A stretch of 40,329 nt of DNA from contig JAUSOF010000084.1 in assembly GCA_030656145.1 (NCBI GenBank), positions 1 through 40,329 of the forward strand. Reading direction: 5' to 3'. The notes below the pieces were generated by a model. That model did not search any database. It was not told the DNA's origin and worked only from the letters and a program-made list of their open reading frames with translations. The translations under genes were made by a program, and so were the position numbers. Origin of the DNA: Pseudomonas sp. (GTDB taxonomy: Bacteria; Pseudomonadota; Gammaproteobacteria; Pseudomonadales; Pseudomonadaceae). Numbering within the stretch: the stretch's first letter is position 1; each line of letters starts with the position of its first letter. This document shows positions 35,050 to 40,329 of this stretch, piece by piece.

Positions 35050-35350
35050 GACTGCGACAGGCCGGTCTCCGGGCTTACGAGCGGTGTTCCAAACAGGCGG
35101 AACACCACCAAACGCACCTTCCCATGCGAGGCTACTGTCGGGTTTGTCCGTTCGTTGCGAAGAAATAGCCAAAACTCGGCTTTGCGCAGCAGAACAGCGT
35201 TAACGTCGACAGACACCTAAAAGCACAGTGGTTGAAAAAGCGCTGGCTTGACTCGTCTACCGTTGCGGGGGCAGCGTCGGAATTGTTGGCGTGAGCACGC
35301 ACAACGCACCGACTTCCCAGTTTCACCGCCAGCCATTGCCAGCGGTCACC
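35050..35350 (-). promoter_or_regulatory. Cobalamin riboswitch in the btuB-cob leader
   Basis: Read on the minus strand, the leader has AACTGGGAAGTCGGTGCG (35325-35308), ATTCCGACGCTGCCCCCGCA ending near 35264, and the B12 box AAGCCCGGAGACCGGCCTG (35076-35057). A hairpin just 5' of the box (GGTGTTCC...GGAACACC, 35106-35083) fits the aptamer architecture. The stretch between the GCCCCCGCAAC element and the B12 box is about 185 bases, larger than the roughly 85 of E. coli btuB. It should repress btuB and the cob genes when adenosylcobalamin is plentiful. Confidence 0.9.
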
Positions 35351-35361
35351 TGAAGCAAGAG

Positions 35362-35385
35362 GGCGCGAGTCTAGAGACTCGCGCC
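35362..35385. promoter_or_regulatory. Perfect 11-bp-arm palindrome just upstream of the riboswitch
   Basis: GGCGCGAGTCT and AGACTCGCGCC are separated by two bases. It lies 12 bases 5' of the riboswitch start and between the divergent btuB and btuF genes. It could be an operator for a dimeric regulator, a leader hairpin, or a terminator lacking a T-tract; none is proven. Confidence 0.45.
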
Positions 35386-35539
35386 GGCAACGTCCATCCG
35401 CAGAGCGCTGCATACCGCCAGGCAACGACGCGCAGCCCCGTGCGCCCACGCACCAGGCTTGATCCGACGCTCGAGGGGCCAGCAGCGATTTTATCGCCAG
35501 CGCAGCGGCGCTTGGCGAACCGCCTAGGGTAGATCGACA

Positions 35540-35568
35540 TTGACCCTATCCCGGTCGGTTGTTAGGTT
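35540..35568 (+). promoter_or_regulatory. Candidate sigma-70 promoter for btuFCD
   Basis: TTGACC (35540-35545), a 17-base spacer and TAGGTT (35563-35568) lie 64 bases before the btuF start. The rest of 35386-35631 shows no gene and no B12 box in this direction. On the other strand a TAAAAT near 35491-35497 could be a -10 for the btuB transcript. Confidence 0.35.
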
Positions 35569-35631
35569 GCGCTCACTCGCGGGACCAACGGCACTATCAC
35601 GGTGAGAATCTGCGCGCCATCAGGGGACAAC

Positions 35632-36540
35632 ATGCACTTATTATTGGTCCGCCCGCGCGGCTTGCCGGCCTGGCTTGTCGGCCTCGCGGCGACACTGCTG
35701 GCGCCAGTGCTGCTGGCGGCACCGATCTGCGTGGTCGACGATGCGCAGCGCGAACTGTGCCTGGCGGCGCCAGCGCAACGCATCGCCGCGCTGTCGCCAG
35801 GCGCCACCGAGCTGGTCTTCGCGGCCGGCGGCGGTGATCGTGTGGTGGCCGTGGTGGCCTTCAGCGACTATCCGCCCGAGGCGCGTGCGCTGCCATCGGT
35901 GGGCGGTCACAGCCGCCTGGATCTGGAGCGCTTGCTGACCCTGCAACCCGACTTGGCGATCGTCTGGGGCAGTGGCAACCCCGCCGAGCAAATGGCGGCC
36001 CTGGAAGATTTCGGCATACCGATGTTTTATCTCGAACCGAAAAATATCGAGGGCATCTCGCAGGCCATTGAGCGCCTGGCGCGCCTGACCGACAGCGAGA
36101 CAGTAGGCCAGCAGGCCGCCCAGCAGTTTCGCCAGGGCATGGCCGAGCTGGCCGAGCAGTACCGTTCAGCCGAGCCGGTGACGGTGTTCTACCAGGTCTG
36201 GAACAAACCGTTGATGACGGTGAACGAGTCCCATCTGATCGGCCAGGTCATCCGCCTGTGTGGCGGGCGCAATGTCTTCGCCGATCTGCCGCGGCAGATC
36301 CCGCGCATCGGTCTCGAAGCCGTGCTGATTGCCAATCCACACGCCATCCTGGCCGGTGGCATGGGTGAGGAGAACCGCGACTGGCTGACCGAGTGGCGCG
36401 CCTATCCTGGCCTGCAGGCCGTGCAGCACGACAATCTGTTCTTCATCCCGCCGTCGCTGGTGCAACGCCCCACCCCGCGCCTGCTGGCGGGCAGCCGCTT
36501 GCTCTGCGAAAGCCTGGAGACAGCCCGTGCACGTCGCTAA
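35632..36540 (+). CDS. btuF: Periplasmic cobalamin-binding protein of the B12 ABC importer
   Basis: A 302-residue class III binding protein. The signal peptide has a hydrophobic core WLVGLAATLLAPVLLAA. IAALSPGATELVFAAG, VGGHSRLDLERLLTLQPDLAIVW and IPMFYLEPKNIEGI are typical of BtuF. The ATG at 35632 follows AGGGGA. The 3' end overlaps btuC by 14 bases. It receives cobalamin after BtuB. Heme or siderophore binding is less likely given the neighbours. Confidence 0.9.
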   Translation: MHLLLVRPRGLPAWLVGLAATLLAPVLLAAPICVVDDAQRELCLAAPAQRIAALSPGATELVFAAGGGDRVVAVVAFSDYPPEARALPSVGGHSRLDLERLLTLQPDLAIVWGSGNPAEQMAALEDFGIPMFYLEPKNIEGISQAIERLARLTDSETVGQQAAQQFRQGMAELAEQYRSAEPVTVFYQVWNKPLMTVNESHLIGQVIRLCGGRNVFADLPRQIPRIGLEAVLIANPHAILAGGMGEENRDWLTEWRAYPGLQAVQHDNLFFIPPSLVQRPTPRLLAGSRLLCESLETARARR

Positions 36541-37540
36541 ACCCGCCGCCGGCACGCTCAAGACTGGCCCTCTGCGCTCGCGCGGCTGGCTGCTAAGCAT
36601 GCTCGGGCTGGTCGCGCTGGCCGCCATGACGCTGTCGGTCAGCGTCGGCAGCAGCGCCCTGAGCCTGGTCGATGTATTGACTACGCTGGCCGGGCAAGGC
36701 AGCGACCTGCAGCGCACCCTGATCTTCGAACTGCGTTTGCCACGTACCCTCTCGGCCTTCGCCACTGGTGGTTTGCTGGCAGTAGCCGGGGCGCTGATGC
36801 AGGTGCTGCTGCGCAACCCGCTGGCTGACCCCTACGTGCTCGGCCTGTCCGGCGGTGCCGCAGTCGGCGCACTGCTGGCCATGCTGGCGGGTTTCGGCGG
36901 CTTGCTGATCTCCGGCTCGGCCTTCGCCGGGGCGTTTCTCGCCACCCTGCTGGTGTTTGGCCTGGCCCACGGCACTGGCAGCTGGACCCCATCACGGCTG
37001 CTACTGACCGGCGTGGTGGTGGCGTCTGGCTGGGGCGCGATCATCACCCTGATGCTGGCGATCAGCCCGGCCGAACGCCTGCCCGGCATGCTCTATTGGC
37101 TGATGGGTGACCTGTCTTATGCACGCACGCCCTGGCCCGCGCTCGGCCTGCTGCTCGGCGTGAGCCTGCTGCTGCTGCCGCTGGGCCGCAGCCTCAATGT
37201 GCTGGCGCGCGGCCCGCTGCAGGCGGCGGCGCTGGGGGTGGCGGTGCGTCCACTGGAATGGAGCATCTACGTGATCGCCAGCCTGCTGACCGCACTGGCG
37301 GTCACCAGTGCCGGCAGCATCGGTTTTGTCGGTCTGGTGGTGCCGCACATGCTGCGTTTGCTGCTGGGCAACGACCAGCGCCTGATATTGCCCGCCTGCG
37401 CCTTGAGCGGCGGCATCCTGCTGGTGCTGGCCGACACCCTGGCGCGCACGGTAATCGCGCCGGAACAGCTGCCCGTGGGGGTGATCACCGCGCTGCTCGG
37501 GGTGCCGACTTTCCTCTACCTGCTGCACCGGAGCCGCTGA
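36527..37540 (+). CDS. btuC: B12 ABC importer permease (FecCD family)
   Basis: A 337-residue protein with about ten hydrophobic segments and family motifs LRLPRTLSAFATGGLLAVAGALMQ, NPLADPYVLGLSGGAAVGA and SIGFVGLVVPHMLRL. The GTG at 36527 has GGAGA upstream and lies within the end of btuF, implying coupling. It overlaps btuD by one base (TGATG). Confidence 0.93.
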   Translation: MHVAKPAAGTLKTGPLRSRGWLLSMLGLVALAAMTLSVSVGSSALSLVDVLTTLAGQGSDLQRTLIFELRLPRTLSAFATGGLLAVAGALMQVLLRNPLADPYVLGLSGGAAVGALLAMLAGFGGLLISGSAFAGAFLATLLVFGLAHGTGSWTPSRLLLTGVVVASGWGAIITLMLAISPAERLPGMLYWLMGDLSYARTPWPALGLLLGVSLLLLPLGRSLNVLARGPLQAAALGVAVRPLEWSIYVIASLLTALAVTSAGSIGFVGLVVPHMLRLLLGNDQRLILPACALSGGILLVLADTLARTVIAPEQLPVGVITALLGVPTFLYLLHRSR

Positions 37541-38307
37541 TGAGCCGCCTGCAGACCCGCGAACTAGTGATCGACGTACCAGGGCGCGCCAACGGCCGAG
37601 CGCTGAATTTCAGCCTGCTGCCCGGCCAGGTCTGGGGCGTGCTGGGGCCCAACGGTGCGGGCAAGACCACCCTGTTGCACACCCTGGCCGGGCTCCTGGC
37701 GCCCCGCGCGGGCGAGGTGCTGCTGGACGACCAGCCGCTCGCGCGTCTCAGCCGGCGGCAGATCGCCCAGCGCCTGGGCCTGGTGTTCCAGGAGCGCCAG
37801 GACGGCTTTCCCGCCACGGTGCTGGAGACCGCGCTGATCGGCCGCCACCCCTTCCTGCCGGCCTGGCAAATGGAGGGTGCCGCAGACCTGCTAGCGGCCC
37901 AACAGGCGCTGAGCCGCCTGGATGTGGCGCACCTGAGCGAGCGCCTGGTCAGCACCCTGTCCGGCGGCGAACGCCAGCGCGTGGCCATCGCCACCGTGCT
38001 GACCCAGGCACCGGCGCTGTGGCTGGCGGACGAGCCGACCAATCACCTGGACTTGCATCACCAGGTCGCCGTGCTCGAGTTACTCGCGGCGCAGGCGAGC
38101 GCAGGCTGCGCGGTATTCATGTGCCTGCACGACCTCAATCTGGCTGCCCGCTGGTGCGATCAGATCCTCCTGCTCTACTCCGACGGCGAGGCCTGCTGGG
38201 GGCCAGTGGCCGACATGCTGCAGCCGGCGGCACTGGAGCAGCTCTACGGCCAGCGCCTGCTGACCTGTGAGATAGACGGCAGCCCGGTGTTCATCCCGGC
38301 ACGCTGA
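37540..38307 (+). CDS. btuD: B12 ABC importer ATPase
   Basis: A 255-residue ABC ATPase with Walker A GPNGAGKTTLLH, Q-loop VFQERQ, signature LSGGERQRVAIA, Walker B LWLADEPTNHLD and H-loop CLHDLN. It energises BtuC. It is convergent with gbdR; a bulged stem lies in the spacer. Confidence 0.94.
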   Translation: MSRLQTRELVIDVPGRANGRALNFSLLPGQVWGVLGPNGAGKTTLLHTLAGLLAPRAGEVLLDDQPLARLSRRQIAQRLGLVFQERQDGFPATVLETALIGRHPFLPAWQMEGAADLLAAQQALSRLDVAHLSERLVSTLSGGERQRVAIATVLTQAPALWLADEPTNHLDLHHQVAVLELLAAQASAGCAVFMCLHDLNLAARWCDQILLLYSDGEACWGPVADMLQPAALEQLYGQRLLTCEIDGSPVFIPAR

Positions 38308-38342
38308 CCACCAGGCCCGATCGCAGGTTTTTGCGGGAGAGG

Positions 38343-38368
38343 CTTGAGTCGCGATAGCCGCGCTCAAG
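38343..38368. terminator. Stem-loop between convergent btuD and gbdR
   Basis: CTTGAG-CGCG and CGCG-CTCAAG pair with one bulged T and a 5-base loop. No T-tract follows on either strand, so termination is only suggested by the position between converging genes. Confidence 0.35.
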
Positions 38369-38473
38369 GTCTTGCGCGCCAGCGCCGGCCACGGTCAATT
38401 CAAGGACTCAACTTGAACCGACCATTCCCGGCAAGGCCTGGCATTCGAGCGTCATTTCAACGCTGTTGCGACG

Positions 38474-39577
38474 CTAGAGCCGCACGCTGGCAAAGGTCGA
38501 CTCGCCTTGCGCGCGGCTCATCGCAGCCAGCGCTGAAGCCGAGGCCGGCCGCAGCAGGTCTTCTGGCAGAGGGATCAAAGACCTCACGCCACCCTGGTTC
38601 TGCCCGCTGCGCTCGTCGCGCGGCGGGATACCGAAGTATTCCCGGTAGCATTTGGAGAAGTGCGGGGTGGACACGAAGCCGCACACCGAGGCCACCTCGA
38701 TGATCGATATCGAGGTCTGCTTGAGCAACTGACGCGCACGGATCAGGCGCAGCTTGAGGTAATAGCGCGACGGCGAGCAGTGCAGGTATTTCTGGAACAA
38801 TCGTTCGAGCTGACGGCGCGAGACATCGACATAGCTGGCCAGGCCATCGAGGTCAATCGGCTCCTCCAGGTTGGCCTCCATCAATACGACTATTTCCTGC
38901 AACTTCGGCTGATTAGTGCCAAGCATGTGCTTGAGCGGCACACGCTGATGATCCTGCTCGTTGCGGATGCGCTCGTAGATGAACATGTCAGAGATCGCCG
39001 CCGCCAATTCGCGACCATGCTCGCGGCCGATCAGGTGCAGCATCATGTCCATCGGTGCGGTGCCGCCCGACGAGGTGTAGCGCGTGCGGTCGATCGAGAA
39101 CAGGCGCGTGGTAACGATGACCCGCGGACAGGCTTCCTGCATCGCCGCGAGGACTTCCCAGTGCACGCTGCATTCGTACCCGTCGAGCAAGCCCGCCTTG
39201 GCCAGAGCCCAACTGCCGGTGCATACCGCGCCCATCTGGCGACCATGGCGCGCCTGGCCCTGCAGCCAGTGCAGGTGTTCGCGGGTGACGCTGTGCTGGA
39301 TATCCACGCCGCCGCAGACCAGTACCGCATCCAGCACTGGCGCATTGCTCAGGCCGGCATCCGGGGTGATCTGCAGACCGTCGCTGGCGCACACTGGCAG
39401 GCCGCTTTGGGTCAGGGTATGCCAGCGGTAAAGCTCCTTACCGGACAACTGGTTGGCCATGCGCAGGGGCTCGATTGCCGAGGCCAGGGAGATCAGGGTG
39501 AAGTTGTCCAGCAGGAGAAAACCGATGGACTGCGGCACACGGTTCTGGGGCTGTGCCCCTGGATTGAACGGCGACAT
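38474..39577 (-). CDS. gbdR: AraC-family regulator of glycine betaine catabolism
   Basis: A 367-residue protein. The GATase1-like N-terminal domain has IGFLLLDNFTLISLASAIEPLRMANQ, VCGGVDIQHS and GAVCTGSWALAKAGLLDG. The C-terminal AraC helix-turn-helix pair is VSRRQLERLFQKYLHCSPS and CGFVSTPHFSKCYREYFG. It responds to glycine betaine and dimethylglycine in Pseudomonas and activates betaine, carnitine-binding and choline-derived genes. The ATG at 39577 follows GAGGG. The adjacent serine dehydratase matches the sdaB-gbdR order of P. aeruginosa. Confidence 0.93.
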   Translation of the reverse strand: MSPFNPGAQPQNRVPQSIGFLLLDNFTLISLASAIEPLRMANQLSGKELYRWHTLTQSGLPVCASDGLQITPDAGLSNAPVLDAVLVCGGVDIQHSVTREHLHWLQGQARHGRQMGAVCTGSWALAKAGLLDGYECSVHWEVLAAMQEACPRVIVTTRLFSIDRTRYTSSGGTAPMDMMLHLIGREHGRELAAAISDMFIYERIRNEQDHQRVPLKHMLGTNQPKLQEIVVLMEANLEEPIDLDGLASYVDVSRRQLERLFQKYLHCSPSRYYLKLRLIRARQLLKQTSISIIEVASVCGFVSTPHFSKCYREYFGIPPRDERSGQNQGGVRSLIPLPEDLLRPASASALAAMSRAQGESTFASVRL

Positions 39578-39771
39578 AAAGCAAACCCTCACGCAAAAGC
39601 AAAACACGGTGTTGAGCCGGCGCTCATGGCGGGGCTCTATTCTTGTGGTTCTGGTAAATCGCTGCCCCAGATGGCCTGGAATAATTTGCAAAGGTCGTGC
39701 CTATATTGTTTGGACGTTCAATATAAATACGCAGCGTTGTCCGAGGCCCGTACTACAAGGCGTTGGCAGGA

Positions 39772-39796
39772 GCGACAAGAGCATTCTGTTTGCGAC
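39772..39796 (-). promoter_or_regulatory. Candidate AraC-family operator upstream of gbdR
   Basis: On the minus strand GGTCGCAA and TTGTCGCTCCTG have their GTCGC cores 20 bases apart, in the same orientation toward the gene as the sites at caiX and the dgc promoter. The downstream -10 is weak (TAGTAC, 39755-39750). Autoregulation by GbdR would explain it but is inferred. Confidence 0.35.
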
Positions 39797-39978
39797 CGCG
39801 AGAACCCGGTGGGCGGGGCTCCTGAGCATTTCGGTAGCACTCGCCGAAACCCCCGATGTCACCTCGTTACGCGCGGGAATAACCACGGTAACGCCCCAGT
39901 AACAGGCCGAATGACCGGGCGGTCACAGCGGCCGATGCAAGCGTCCAGGCGAACGCGCACCAAAAGCTAACAAGCACC

Positions 39979-40013
39979 CCGGCCATGGCCAAAAACAGGG
40001 CGGCCATGGCCGG
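39979..40013. terminator. 12-bp inverted repeat downstream of sdaB
   Basis: CCGGCCATGGCC (39979-39990) and GGCCATGGCCGG (40002-40013) form a perfect stem with an 11-base loop, 40 bases past the serine dehydratase stop. The T-run lies in the loop on the transcribed strand, so it is a possible factor-assisted terminator or a dispersed palindrome. Confidence 0.45.
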
Positions 40014-40052
40014 TATCGACGCCGCCTCAACCGGCTGACTGGGTGCCTTGAC

Positions 40053-40329
40053 TCAACACTCGATGGCGCTGACGGCCAGGCCACCGCGCGAGGTTTCCTT
40101 GTACTTGTCGTGCATGTCGGCGCCGGTGTCGCGCATGGTGCGGATCACCCGATCGAGCGAGATGAAGTGCTGACCGTCGCCGCGCAAAGCCAGTTGCGCG
40201 GCATTGATCGCCTTCACTGCGGCGATCGCGTTGCGCTCGATGCACGGCACCTGGACCAGGCCGCCGACCGGGTCGCAGGTCAGCCCGAGGTTGTGTTCCA
40301 GGCCGATCTCGGCGGCGTTTTCCAGCTGC
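40053..40329 (-). CDS. sdaB: L-serine dehydratase (iron-sulfur type), 3' part
   Basis: The minus-strand frame is open from 40329 to the TGA at 40055-40053, giving the last 91 residues; most of the gene is outside the window. [17 protein letters not shown] holds two cluster cysteines 11 apart, and [14 protein letters not shown] follows. The protein ends in Cys, which in some family members coordinates the 4Fe-4S cluster as a tail-in-mouth ligand. It deaminates serine to pyruvate, the last step of betaine carbon use. It is not possible to tell sdaA from sdaB by this fragment; context with gbdR favours sdaB. Confidence 0.9.
   Translation of the reverse strand, partial: QLENAAEIGLEHNLGLTCDPVGGLVQVPCIERNAIAAVKAINAAQLALRGDGQHFISLDRVIRTMRDTGADMHDKYKETSRGGLAVSAIEC

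Larger units (their letters stand above)
39578..40052. other. gbdR upstream region, non-coding
   Basis: This 475-base gap shows no credible gene. It holds an AT-rich inverted repeat (TATATTG 39702-39708 / CAATATA 39719-39725), a GTCGC direct repeat (39772-39796) and a long palindrome near sdaB (39979-40013). Local AT content is higher than in the flanking genes. Confidence 0.6.

Noticed and set aside
34930..35172. In-frame 81-codon extension upstream of btuB
   Set aside because: It would translate the riboswitch B12 box; the signal peptide starts at the ATG at 34929, which has its own GGAG.
39453..39902. About 149-codon plus-strand frame overlapping the gbdR start and upstream region
   Set aside because: It overlaps the N-terminal coding part of gbdR, has no ribosome-binding site or motif, and covers the probable promoter.

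Overview
The window is chromosomal DNA of a high-GC gammaproteobacterium, almost certainly a Pseudomonas. The evidence is the gene content and order of the GbdR/glycine-betaine regulon, the Pseudomonas-type order of the late cobalamin genes (btuB-cobO-cobB-bluB-cbiB-cobD-cobQ-cobU-cobT-cobC-cobS), and many short REP-like palindromes between genes. No phage, IS transposase, CRISPR array, tRNA or rRNA was found.

Layout. (1) 1-8590, plus strand: 3' end of glyA, soxBDAG (tetrameric sarcosine oxidase), purU and fdhA. This is the one-carbon branch that turns sarcosine into glycine, serine and oxidised formaldehyde. It ends in a clear intrinsic terminator. (2) 8772-13671, minus strand: a gamma-butyrobetaine hydroxylase-like dioxygenase, the carnitine genes cdhB, cdhA and cdhC, and the periplasmic binding protein caiX. 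The regulator cdhR (14070-15023) is divergent from them. (3) 15349-23611, plus strand: a dipeptidase-like protein, a V4R-like protein, dgcA and dgcB (dimethylglycine demethylase), a dedicated ETF pair and a small unknown protein. (4) 23859-34929, minus strand: the late cobalamin pathway behind a TonB receptor and a large cobalamin riboswitch. (5) 35632-38307, plus strand: btuFCD, a B12 ABC importer. (6) 38474-40329, minus strand: gbdR, then the 3' end of an iron-sulfur L-serine dehydratase.

Together, sets 1-3 and 6 form a nearly complete route: gamma-butyrobetaine -> carnitine -> dehydrocarnitine -> glycine betaine -> dimethylglycine -> sarcosine -> glycine -> serine -> pyruvate. Only the betaine-to-dimethylglycine step (gbcAB) and the importer membrane parts are not seen. 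A B12 synthesis and uptake island sits inside this catabolic locus.

Most notable observations: a 37-codon ORF translationally coupled to cobO; a DgcA whose iron-sulfur motif lacks one cysteine; a dipeptidase-like protein lacking half of its family's metal ligands; a shared direct-repeat half-site (GGTCGCT) before three transcription units; an enlarged cobalamin riboswitch; and a 39-bp perfect direct repeat flanking a double REP-like element, which duplicates the 3' end of a gene. All functional calls rest on reading the sequence and remembered family knowledge; no database search was run.
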